Below, one piece after another: positions 21,768 through 32,465 of a stretch of DNA of 64,000 nt. The notes under the pieces were generated by a model. The model was not told where the DNA came from. It was given only the letters and a program-made list of their open reading frames with translations, and did not search any database. The DNA is taken from assembly GCA_026120035.1 (NCBI GenBank), contig JALRME010000024.1, positions 496,001-560,000 on the forward strand, written 5' to 3'. Origin of the DNA: Coleophoma eucalyptorum (taxonomy: Eukaryota; Ascomycota; Leotiomycetes; Helotiales; Dermateaceae). The position numbers and the translations under genes are program-made. Positions within the stretch are counted from its first letter, which is position 1. Every line of letters begins with the position of its first letter.

Positions 21768-23271
21768 CTATGAGTGACCTTTCCCATCTGACCAAATCTT
21801 CCGCATGCTCTTTCCCTCCTTAAACATCTTGGCAACCTCACCACCAATGTGTTCATTGGCAATAGGGCCGAGTCTGAAATCGTCCCAGAAAAGATATTCC
21901 TCTGGTTGCTCGCAGAACAGGAGGCCGTTGACCTCAGTGTCTCCTTCTCGGTGCTCTTCCTCGGCTGAGATGACGCAGGGGAGCTTGACGGTTTCGAATG
22001 GCGATTCACCCTTTCCAAGCCCCGAGGCATCGGACAGTCCCTTGGTCTCGAGTTGGTGCTCGATAATGACATCTGTTACATACTTGGGTATGTCGTAGTA
22101 GAATGCATCCTTCCGAATCGTCATGGACTTGACTTCGGGCTTTGCCGACTCCTCTGTGTTAGTGGATTCTGAGTTTGTTTCTCCCGATTCAGCTTCTTCT
22201 CTCGCCTTTGGCTCCTTGGATTCAGAGACCTCGTCTTTCTCTATCATTGCAACTGGCAGTGGAAGAGTGTCATTCTGGATCCATGCACCCATTCTGTTCT
22301 CTAGCATATCATTCCAACGAGTCGTAAACCAAACAGCCATCTTTTGCTGTTCCGAAACACTACTCGGCACCATAGGAATGGGTCTTTGGGATGACCAGCC
22401 AGGTAGAAGAGTCGAATCAAACAATTTTGGAACAATGATACGGAATGGTGCTGGCTCAGTACCATTCGAGGTGGGCAATTCGGAGATCACCTTTGCTCTA
22501 TACTCGAGGTAAATTCTATCGACCTGTCGGAAAAGCTCTTGGATTGTCTCGTCGATCAGTTTTTGTCCCTCAGTGAACTCGAATCCGGAATAATGGTATA
22601 TATCCCACAGACCGAAGGAAATTAGAAAGATAGTCTCCTTGGCCCTGGATTTTGGAAGCTCGAGGTATCTGGTGATCTGCGCCTCCAGATCCGGAAGAAG
22701 CGCCTCGGCACTGGGCATGTATGAAGATGTTCGTCTTATGGATGAGTTTAGTGCTGAGAGATAGATGCTGTTTGAGGTGAGAGCCCCGGTTGGTGGCGAC
22801 GAAGGATAAGACTCGATGGGTTGGGACGCTGCCAGGTTGAGATGCGATGAGCAATCCAACTAAATCAGTCAGAAAGGGAGTACGGGAAATTCGCAAGAAC
22901 AAAGCATACCTCTTCGGACAAAACCTCGGTCCAGACGAGACCTCTCGCGCTCTCAGATGCGTCAATTTTGTCATCAACCCAGGCATCACCAAAACTATGG
23001 ATTAGGGTCAGTAATCTATCTCAAGGAACACGCGACGACTCTGGGTTCCGACATACACTACTAATCTCCTGCCATCCTCAACGTCGGAAGTATGATCATC
23101 ACCAGCTGCCCATTTCCAAATGCCGGGCACGTAGTCGTCAAGTTTGGTAGTGCCAAGAGTGATTTTCTGCAGCCGGGTGCTGACGGTATTGGGAAGGAGG
23201 AGGATGAAAAAGGAGATAAGCGATAATGACGACAGCAATATGACAGCGCCAAGGCGAGTAAAGGCACGCAT
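21768..23271 (-). CDS. membrane-anchored SGNH/GDSL-like protein, probably a pseudoenzyme
   Basis: complement(21768..22859, 22910..22994, 23057..23271), 463 residues. The first ATG is 23271; the open frame upstream starts only with TTG. Residues 7-30 form one hydrophobic segment (signal anchor), suggesting a type II membrane or secreted protein. The SGNH fold is visible as block I LVVFGDAWVDD, the block FLISFGLWDIYHYSG and the C-terminal FWDDFRLGPIANEHIG. In active relatives block I has GDS with the nucleophilic Ser and the last block has DxxH. Here these positions read GDA and DDFR, and block III has Trp instead of Asn. NxS/T sites (NGT, NDT, NSS) fit a secretory location. A Glu/Ser-rich insert lies near residues 300-330. 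Substrate unknown. Confidence 0.8.
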
Positions 23272-24756
23272 AGCGTATTTGCTGGACAAGAATATATATG
23301 TCGAACTATATCCAATATGGGTGTTGGTGACGGACCTGGTGCTAGAGTAACAAGGCTACGGTACTCGGAACCTTCGGTGGCAGCCTTGTGTGTTTGTTCG
23401 TCCCAAATTGCTGTAAGGGCTGGTGATGAGGATGGAAGAGGCGTTGCCAAGTTATCGGGCGGCCAATGGTGCCAGGCGGCGATGAGTGCCAAGCCGCGTC
23501 GGGCGCAACTCAAAGGACAAGCCGGAACGAAGCACGAGCTGAAGACACAAGGCTGGACACCACCACTGTCTGCTAGCCTTGTACTGTCGAAGAAATTGAT
23601 GGTGGGAGGAAACGAGGGATGCAGAAGAGTCGCGAGTAGAGCGCAGGAGAGAGGAACCAAATATGGAGAGGAGGTCGCTCGAGTGGTTTTATTTGACTGG
23701 CTGCCCATGGAGGATGCGCCAGTCCTCCCAGTCGTCGTCAGCCAAGTGCCTCTTCGGCCTTAGCGCGCAGGGGTGCTCTATCCTCAAATAAATGTCTGTT
23801 GCTGTTGTACAATCATAGAATACATATATGTGCTGCCGGCATTGCTTGTCCTTGACTGTTCGTCCAGGCATTCACGCGCTTCTGTTTCGTCTGAGGCCCA
23901 TATTTACTGTAACCATCGATGGCCTTTTCTCAACTACAGTAGACGCTCGGAAGCCGTGAAGCGCCGTCAAGCCATCGCCAAACCGCCATGGACACGAAAG
24001 GCAGATGCTCTCGTGCTCATCTCGCGAAATCCGGCAAGGCGAAATAAGCTGACGAAAATCTCTCGGTACCAGGCACATCATCAAAGCCAATGATCACGAA
24101 ATATGAAGCGGATTGTTGCCCGCCCAGCGAATCTCCTGAGGCTCAGCTACCTGCGAGTCAGCCTTAAACCTGGACCGGTTTTTTTTTCGAGAGGCAGGAT
24201 GTTGTGGGGCACATCCACGAATCCCACAGTCGTGTTAAGATCCTGACTGCCGCTGAGCTCGACAGTCCAAAAATAGACATGAAAGTCCAACCGCGTCTAA
24301 TTCTTTGCTCGATAAGCCCCGGACGGGTTGTCGTCTATCCCTCGAGACTCTGACACCGGCGCGTATACATATAGACTTACCCTACCCTCTCTTATATAAG
24401 GAATCTGCCGCTCGTAATCTATGTGACCTACAGCGATCGTGCCAGCTCTTTGCGTGGATGCTGGCTTAAAACATATTCATTCATGTTTGAATGCGAGCAA
24501 GCTCACGGTTGTAGTCCAGAAAGCCGTTCCACGATTACCACAAAAGGAAATAATAAAAGGAGCGACAGGATGAACGCAGCGTACCAGCAATCAATTGTGT
24601 TGGTATCATTACATTCTAACAGAATCGATACCCAAGGCTCTCCATACCTACTGTATATACCCATGTCTGTAGACACAAGACTTTTATTTTACCCAATTCG
24701 TACAGGAGCAAAGATTTAACGCCATGCCATGCAACGCCAATGCAGCAATCTCTTCA
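23272..24756. other. intergenic region, no gene recognised
   Basis: Promoter of the SGNH-like gene on the left and 3' flank of UTP5 on the right. A TATATAAG box occurs at 24393-24400, but no credible coding frame follows on the + strand. Confidence 0.5.
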
Positions 24757-25959
24757 TCATTTCTTCCCTCTTGAAAACATTCCACCTATCCGTTGCAGCT
24801 TGGTAGGTGGTGCGGCGGCGGCATCACTGTCCGACTCTCCTTGTGAATCCATATCTTCGTGGTCCACTTCATCCTCGTCACCACTGTCCGCATCTGTCTC
24901 CTCTGCCTCGTCGTCGATCAAATCACCGTCTTCACTCTCCTCATCATCTTCAGAATCCGCAATGGCACCATTTACCATGGGCATATCCTCTGAATCTTCG
25001 CTTCCCGAAAAGTCGTCAAGTTCGCCATTTCGGGCCATTCGTTCCAGTGCGCTATTCATCGCGCTCTCTTCATCCTCATCCTCCTGACCTTCAACATATA
25101 TAACATCCTCCTCATCCTCCTCCTCATCAAAGCCTTGTTGACCCTTCTGCATGCTTCGTCTGAGTTCAATTTGAGCCTCGAGCATATCCAGCTTTCCCTT
25201 CAGAGAAAGGAGGTTGTTGATACTCCTTGATCGGTCATCCAAGACTTTATTTAGCTGAGAAAGCTTCTTGACGAGGTTTGGCTGCGTTGCAAGATATCCA
25301 CCGTGGGTGACTAAGGTCCATTGCACCCACACCATCAGACTTCCTGATCTCCCAGGCCGTCGGTGTATCCTTTCCGCAAGTTTCTGTAGGAGAGTGCCGG
25401 CGAGGGGAGAGTCGAGGCGCTGGATGGTTGAACGGATAGTTTTGGTGTCGCTGGTCTGGAGGCATGATTCGAGGAGGGAGACGTCGTTTGTCTTCAATGC
25501 TTGACTGAGCACCGTGCCCAAAGATGCGCCAGTTGGAGCTTGTAATCGTGCGCCCTGGGGATACGATAAGGCGCCGGTTGAGGGGTCGTCAAATGCGCCC
25601 GCAACATCAATTGGTTCTGCAGCATTTGCGCGGACAAGATCCCCAAAGGATGGTTCGGCTGCTCCCTCGGTGTCTTCGCCTTCCCCAGCCTCTTCAGCGT
25701 CACCCATGGCCACATCCTCCTCTCCTGCATCTTCTGGCTCGCTGCCGACCACCTCTTCGTCGGAATGGTCAGAGTCGTTGCTGCTCGAATCGCTGGAGAT
25801 ATCGACCACCTCTCCGTCCTTAAATCCGTTGGTGCCAACCGCGTGACCAGTTGTTGCCACTGTCCTTGACTCATCGACAAATGCCTTTCCCACGGCCTTC
25901 GCACTGGGCTTGACCATAGGCTGGCCCAGCTTAGTGGAGACTTTCCGTTTCGTCGACAT
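24757..25959 (-). CDS. UTP5: Utp12-domain small-subunit processome protein, Utp5/WDR43 type
   Basis: Single exon, 400 residues, ATG at 25959. The Utp12 domain lies at about residues 145-270 (LGTVLSQALKTNDVSLLESC through MVWVQWTLVTHGGYLATQPN to LLSLKGKLDMLEAQI) and resembles the C-terminal domain of WDR43/Utp5. It is flanked by long Asp/Glu/Ser runs and ends in a basic tail KLQRIGGMFSRGKK. Utp5 is part of the t-UTP/UtpA subcomplex, which binds pre-rRNA early in 18S maturation in the nucleolus. The WD40 propeller of yeast and human relatives is absent from this frame and I find none upstream. This may be the usual short form in these fungi or a distinct Utp12-domain paralogue. Confidence 0.75.
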   Translation of the reverse strand: MSTKRKVSTKLGQPMVKPSAKAVGKAFVDESRTVATTGHAVGTNGFKDGEVVDISSDSSSNDSDHSDEEVVGSEPEDAGEEDVAMGDAEEAGEGEDTEGAAEPSFGDLVRANAAEPIDVAGAFDDPSTGALSYPQGARLQAPTGASLGTVLSQALKTNDVSLLESCLQTSDTKTIRSTIQRLDSPLAGTLLQKLAERIHRRPGRSGSLMVWVQWTLVTHGGYLATQPNLVKKLSQLNKVLDDRSRSINNLLSLKGKLDMLEAQIELRRSMQKGQQGFDEEEDEEDVIYVEGQEDEDEESAMNSALERMARNGELDDFSGSEDSEDMPMVNGAIADSEDDEESEDGDLIDDEAEETDADSGDEDEVDHEDMDSQGESDSDAAAAPPTKLQRIGGMFSRGKK

Positions 25960-27265
25960 TTTATCTGGTGGAAGGTTGAAAATTAGAATCTTCCGTCGGA
26001 GCAGTAGTGCTATGAAGGGTAAAGCAAGAGCGCAAAGGGGGATGCTGCTGCTGCTGTTGTTGCTGCTGCTCCAAGTGCTGATGCAGATTCACCTCGATCC
26101 GTTGTTGCAAGCAGGCAAAAATTAATTTTTGGAGTACCTAAGCTAAATCTGATGGCAGCCTTAGGCACTTATCGCCCGCTAGCTCAAAAGTTTTTGGTGC
26201 TCAACTCAAATCTCATCTGGGTGTGGCAGTGGGTGGTGCCATTGTGACTGCGTTGACTCAGAGGAGGGTATGGAGCAGCACCATTAAGGGGGTATTAGGG
26301 GCCAGCAAGGCTTCTAACTGCTATGCTGTCTTCTGTCTGTGTTTGACTTTGACTTTGGGCTCCCGCGACCAGCCAATCACAACGCGCGCTTCTCAGCCTC
26401 CAAGCATGTCTGATTTGCTGGCCGCATCGTCTGCAGCTTAGCCTTGACACAAAGCAGGGATGGGCGGTGGAAATGGTCATTAGCCCCTCATAGCCGTTCA
26501 CATTTCTGTCCGACCATATAAATATCTTAAGCGCAAGAGGCCCCAGACATCATCACCGCTTCTCTTGACTTATCGACTGAAAAAATTCTATTCGCCGACA
26601 CGCCGTGCATCGACCATCACCACACCTCCCGACAGTCACGTTACCTGTCTACTCTACCCTTCTCGTGTTTCTTTGCCTTCACGCAGCGGATCACTTTTAT
26701 CTATTTTGTCTTTGCCTTTGGTGACCCATCACTTTCCACCAAGTGATCCATCAAAGAAAGAATTAAAGAAGAGGAAGCAGGGTCTTTGCCATCATTGATC
26801 TGTCTTCCCTGCCTTCTTCCCAGCATAAGTCTTGGTCGCTTTCGCTAGCAGAACCAATTCACCCATCTCGCTTTCCGCCCTCCTGCCTCGACGCGACTTG
26901 ACACTTCTCTTGCGCGCGTCTTGTCGCAACACCACCAACTTATCACAACTTCAGCTTGTCCCATCGCGAGAGTGCTCTGCCATTGCGCACTCCTCGAGCC
27001 TTCTCACTTGCTGACTGTACTGGTAAATTGCGCGCCTGTCGCACACGCTGCAAGGTTGTCGGTCGCGTCTCGTGTCGTCTCATCAGAGCCTAACACCGCA
27101 CATCCGAACAGCTCGAGTTCTTTTCTTGACCATCAACCACGTCGGCATTCAGTGTCGCGTAGATCCCTACACCCTTCCTATCGAAAAGCGCATTGAAGTT
27201 GACCTCTGACGACCCTTTTCTTTGCTCCTTGTCGCCGCCGCCTCTGTTCTGGGGCCTTCCTGTTG
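25960..27265. other. divergent promoter region, UTP5 and BDF1
   Basis: Two outward-facing genes share 1.3 kb. It contains a CTG-rich microsatellite at 26044-26070 near the UTP5 start. Toward BDF1 there is a long CT-rich leader (about 26550-27240), typical of a fungal transcription start region. Confidence 0.55.
26044..26070. repeat. CTG/TTG trinucleotide repeat
   Basis: Nine triplets of CTG with two TTG interruptions in the UTP5 upstream region, outside any coding frame I accept. Confidence 0.7.
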
Positions 27266-30035
27266 ATGGCCGTGATGACTTCAGAACATTCTGAAGGGGT
27301 CACATTTGAGCAAAAGACGCAGCCCGTTCCATCATCTGAGAAGATGGCTTTGGATTTAGATATCAACGGGTGAGTCTACCTCGAATTCTCCTTGTTTTCT
27401 TTCCATACCTCGCTATCGTGTACATGTGTATTTATCAATCTATTCTTGCAGAACTTCCCATCGAGATGAGACCAACCATGAACCTGCGCCTGATGCTTCG
27501 CTGAATGACAAGTCTGCGACATCATCTTCGAATGAATTGACTGCTAGCACGGTTGAGGTCAATGGATCGTCGAACAACGACGCATTCAAGTCAAACAACA
27601 CTGTCGCGTCTTCCATCGACCCACCATCTGAAGAGTTCGCGCCTGCTGTAGACCTTAGCTTTTCAGATCATCCAGATCTGCCAGAGACCACTGTTGCGCA
27701 ACCAGAACCTTCCACTTCAAGCGACGCACAACCTTTAGCTTCAGATCTTGCTTCAGCTCCTGTAGATTCAGCCATCGACGCGGTGGTTGAAGATCACCTT
27801 GGCGCATCATCTGTCTTACCAGTCATTGAATCAAAAGAATCTGATCTAAGAGACCAGGCTCTTCCGCGACCCGATCCTATGGATGATACGAAAGCCAAAG
27901 CTACCACAAACTCTGAACCAAACCCGGCCTCGCGCTCTAAAGACGAACTAGAAATTGACGCGACGATGGCGACGACTAGTATTTCCAACGAACCACCTTC
28001 GGCCTCTCTCAATGATACGGATATGGCAGACGCGCCAACGGTCTCTCAAACATCAAAGATCTCCCGCGAACGTGAAGATGATGATGATGAAGCTGAGCCC
28101 CTTGCTAAACGTACGAAGACGGAAGAGAGAGCGCCAAAAAGCTCTCTTGCAGCACAAGTTATCCAGAAGAGCGAAGTCAACGGCGACGATGATTTCAAGG
28201 ATATTCCTATTACACCATATCAAACCAAGGAGATAACTAAGGTTGTGAAGATGGTTGTTCGAAGCACCAATGGTAAGAACTTTCGACTACCTGTCGCACA
28301 ATTATGGCCAAACTTTGCCGAAGAATACAAGATGCGAATCCCGAATGAGATAGATCTGGCAACTATCGAGCAACGGGTTCGATCTCGTCAGTACACTGGC
28401 TGGGCAGCTTTTCGGGCTGATGTCAATTTACTAGCGAACAATGCTCTCACATTTAATGGCCCGGATCACTCTATCACTATTGCCGCAGACGAAGTCCGAC
28501 AGACTCTCTTGAGTAGGACTGCGAACATTCCACCTGAAAGTGTCCAAGCTCCAAAGCCTTCTAAGAAAGCTGTACCCAAGCATCCTACTCCAACAGCCGA
28601 GGCTACACCTAGAAATATGCCTACTGCTCGACGTGGCTCAAAACCCAGTGCACTTTCAAGTGCACCACAGGGAGAGACGTTTGCCTTAGATCCCTCTGGT
28701 GTTCCTCTTATTCGGCGCGGATCTACCAAGCTTGATGGCGGGCGACCAAAGCGGGAGATCCACCCACCTAAGAATAAGGATTTACCATACAATTCAACGC
28801 GACCGAAGAGCAAGAAGAACGCAACAGAACTCAAGTTCTGTGACCATGTTCTTACCGAACTTAAGAAGCAAAAATATTGGCCGTTTACTGGACCATTTTT
28901 ACAGCCAGTTGACCCTGTTGCTCTCGGAGTCCCTAATTACTTTAGCATCATCAAGACTCCGATGGACTTACAGACAATCACCGATCGTTTGAATCAAGGC
29001 CAGTATCAGAAGTCGAAAGACTTCGAGAGTGACGTTAGATTGATTTTTGCGAACTGTTACAAATTCAACCCAGCCGGTAATCCTGTGCATGATATGGGAA
29101 AGCAAACTGAAGATCTTTTCAACAGCTTGTGGGACAAGAAACAACAGTGGATCATTGACCATGCTCCAGCTGCCCAAAGCCCATCGAGTGACATGGAGAG
29201 TGATGAAGAAGAAAGTGAAGAGGAGGCTGAAAATGAGCCAGCTGCGGCTGCAAGTACCTCCGGACTTTCTGCCCGACTCATTGATGAGCAGCAAAAGCTC
29301 ATTTCTATGATGACCCAGAAGAATGCTGACAAGGCATCCATTGAGGTTCAACAAACAATTTGTGAGATGCTACAGAGAAAGGTCAATGAGGAAGCTGCGG
29401 CTTCATCAGCCAAGAAATCCAGCAAGAAAGCTAAGCCTACTACGACCAAGCCATCCAAGAAGAGCAGCACCGTTGTCAAGAAAGAAAAGGCCGGTACTAC
29501 GGCAAGCAAGAAGTCTGGTTCTCGCGCCAAGTACATGGGTACCGTTGAAAAGGAGATTGTATCTGCTGGAATTGGGCTACTTCCCGAATCCACTCAAGAC
29601 AGAGTACTTCAGATCATCCAAGGCGATGCCCCAGACGCTAAGGCCGATGACGATGGATCCTTGGAGCTTGATATTGAGAGTCTAACCGAAGCCTCCTTGT
29701 GGGAGATCTACGGCATGATTGAGAAGCATCTCCCTGGCACTGTCAAGACTATTCGGGATCAGAAAGATGCTGAGAGAATCAAGGCTCGGGGTCCAACCCA
29801 ACCAAAGCAAAAGAAGAAGAACAAGCCTATGAGCAAGAACGAGCAAGAGAGAAAGATCGAGCATCTCAAGAACGCTGTGCAAGAGCTTGAACGACATGGT
29901 TCTGGTTCTCAAGAGCCTGTCATGCCCAGTAAGTCAGAAGCCGTGCATGTCGCGCCTAGTATTAACGGCATTTTAGCGGTTGAACAACAAGATGAATCGA
30001 GCGGTGACGAGAGTTCCGATTCTGAAGAGGAATAG
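27266..30035 (+). CDS. BDF1: BET-family double bromodomain protein Bdf1
   Basis: join(27266..27369, 27452..30035), 895 residues. Order: disordered Ser/Asp-rich N-terminus, bromodomain 1 (about 297-388), bromodomain 2 (about 495-601), acidic linker, Lys-rich segment, ET domain (about 728-799) and an acidic Ser tail. Bromodomain 2 is canonical: YWPFTGPFLQPVDPVALGVP, YFSIIKTPMDLQTI, and NCYKFNPAGNPVHDMG with the acetyl-lysine-binding Asn. Bromodomain 1 is divergent: the WPF and IPDY motifs are missing, though ALTFNGPDH keeps an Asn. BET proteins read acetylated histone H4 and recruit TFIID. The first exon supplies MAVMTSEHSEG; the join GG|A ACT is in phase. Confidence 0.93.
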
Positions 30036-30772
30036 ACTCACCTCATCAGCCGATCTGTAGCCCGCCAATACGCTTGATATTCTTTTCCTTTGACTCATAA
30101 ACATTTCGAACTGTTTGATGTACCACAACAACCTGTCCCACAACCCACCGCATCAACTACGTACTGTAAATTACCACGCATATTTTCACGCTCTCGATCA
30201 CGAATCTCTTTTCGTCAAGCCTTCGGGCTTACCTGTGCTCGCAACTGGGAAGACAAAAGCATGGCTTCAGAGTTTGGGTTGGCCACCTTTTACGCATTTC
30301 TATTTCATGAACCTAAGACTTGGAGTGAGTAAGAGGGTTGCAGTCTTGGCAGGCTGCGTAGATTCCTAACTCAATCGCTTCTGTTTCTCGCCCTTCTATT
30401 AATGGTCTGCAAGTTGGAAGGATGGAGGCGGCACCAATTCTTTTGTATGAGTAGAATTTCTTTCGAGAGTTCGAGAGGATAGCAGGCAGCAGCACAGAGT
30501 CTCCCATCATATATGGAGTAAGGAAGATTAATAGCTGCTGTCCGAAAAACTTTTCACGGGAAGAGCAGAATGCTCTTAGCTAGGTCGCTGTTGCTAAATT
30601 AAAGAGAGGAGGAGGAAGAAAGAAAGAAACAATCAAACCAAATCAAAACCTCTGTATAGCTCTCGCTCTTGGACTGTGATCCTGATGATTTGATATTGAT
30701 GTGAATGGGCTAGGAGAGGGCTCGAAGTTTTTGGGCTGTTGTCCCTTGGAATAAGAATAAAATGGATACAAG
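30036..30772. other. intergenic region between convergent BDF1 and the rhodanese gene
   Basis: 3' flanks of both genes; purine-rich GGAGGAGGAAGAAAGAAAG near 30608-30626. No gene seen. Confidence 0.55.
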
Positions 30773-32079
30773 TTAGTCAATTATCTTGATTGGAATGTCC
30801 ATACCTGATGCCTTCTTCTTTCCCTTCTGCTTAGGGACCTTTTTTCTCCCAGCCCAAAGCAACTCCTCCCTCTCCCTTTCGCACTCACACATCTTCCTCA
30901 ACACTTCTCCACCAGCATCAGAAGCGCCGCAACTTTGACAGCACCTTACGCCCTTATCCTCGCAGTCCTTACAAAGCACCAGGACAAGGTGGCAGGCCTT
31001 ACTTGCACATTTCCCCATCCTATTTTCCTTCCTCCCACACGCATGGCATTCCGCCACTACTACCCTCTCCTCACTTGCTTCCAAACCCATTGATCCTCTT
31101 GCATCAAATACATAATTCTCCCCCTTGAACAATGAGTCACTAGCAGTCATCCTGCCAGCTACAATCTCCTCATCTATCCATGTCAAATACGCCGCAATCC
31201 CACCATGCAGCGTATAAACCTCAGGACTCTCAGTCCCAGGTCTCAACTGGTCATAAAGGAACCTGACACCCTTCTCACACCGAATGCCGCCCGTGCAATA
31301 ACTCAAAATCTCCCTCCTTCCGCCTTCAGCTCCAGTATCAAGTTCATCCAAATGACTCTTCACATACTGCGGAAATTGCGAGAATCTCCTGATTGGAGGC
31401 ATTAATGCTGCTTTGCCTGTGACAGGCAACACAAAATGGCCGATCCGTGATTCGTAGTGGTTCCGGACATCCAGAAGGAGCGTATCTTGTGATGCGGACA
31501 AGCATCGGGCGTGGAATTCTGGTGGTATGAGAGAAATTACACTGTCCCAAGATTTTGGAGTGTAGTTTGTTACGCCCATTGGAGTGATCTCGCTGCAGAT
31601 CCTGATGTTGCATTCGCCAGGGAAGACGCATGCGCAACCTGGTGTGGGCTTGAAAAACTTATCTTGTGCTTCTATAGTAAGGAGCGAGAGATTGCTGAAT
31701 GTCCAGTGTGGGAGAAGCATCTGGATATAGCCTGCTATGTCCTCTCTTGTGCCTCCGACTGTGATCTGAAATCCTCGTCAGTGTTCTCCACTCACATGTC
31801 AAGATGTTTCTAGACTTAGAATGAAGCAAGTACATTGAAACCCTCTTTGGCTATCCTGATCTTTCCACCTAATTTGAATTTCCGTGCAAGCTCGGTATGC
31901 CATCTTGAGAGGGTTCCAAGATCTTCTGTTGCTTGAAGATATTCGCCTGGGAGTGCAGGCTCGTTATAGAAATAGCGGTAGAACAGTAGTACGAGTCCAC
32001 CTGTGCTTGAAGTGGAGGCAGAGCATGCGCACTCATAGCTCAATGGATCTGATGAGCCGAGGTTCTTGTATTCTCTCAT
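30773..32079 (-). CDS. TrhO/UPF0176 (TSTD2-type) rhodanese-domain protein
   Basis: complement(30773..31765, 31834..32079), 412 residues. The N-terminal acylphosphatase-like part (LVLLFYRYFYNEPALPG, KIRIAKEGFN) precedes a rhodanese domain with LLLDVRNHYESRIGHF and the active-site loop LSYCTGGIRCEKG, where the first Cys is the catalytic residue. This CTGGIRCEK loop is the hallmark of the TrhO family, whose bacterial members hydroxylate U34 of tRNA; the eukaryotic TSTD2 reaction is not settled. The C-terminus has a Cys cluster (CHACGRKENRMGKC, then CKDCEDKGVRCCQSC) likely to bind zinc, and a Lys-rich end. The intron of 68 nt joins GFN to ITVGG. Head-to-head with the Zn2Cys6 gene. Confidence 0.88.
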
Positions 32080-32465
32080 TGTGACCAGGAGTTAAGAGTA
32101 GGGTCGAGGGCAAACAAAGACGATGACATTGGGTGGTAATCACGTGGTACTCGTGCTTTGCAAGCCAAGCGGATGTCGGAGAGATCGGAGTACACGGATC
32201 TTTTCATTCCGCTACGGATTGAGGTGGACCACGGAATTTCACCACCAAATTCAGCACATACTAGACCTCGACATCTTGATCTCCGCTTAACAACCTGTGT
32301 GTGCGTGATCTCTGTCTCTTCACCCTCCGATCTAATCTTATCAGATCTACCAGATTAAGAGGCCTCTTGCATTGTACGGTGGGACTCTTTGCATCAAAGG
32401 AAAAGAGCCAATAGCACCGAGAAAGCATCGTGCTCGCGAACTCCGCACCCACACCGTACCGGGAC
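32080..32465. promoter_or_regulatory. short divergent promoter, rhodanese gene and Zn2Cys6 gene
   Basis: 386 nt between the two start codons. It must contain both promoters; no specific operator is evident. Confidence 0.5.

Noticed and set aside
23061..23708. 215-codon minus-strand frame
   Set aside because: Overlaps exon 1 of the SGNH-like gene in another frame and shows no domain.
24393..24400. TATATAAG as promoter of a + strand gene
   Set aside because: No ATG-initiated frame with protein-like features follows before UTP5.
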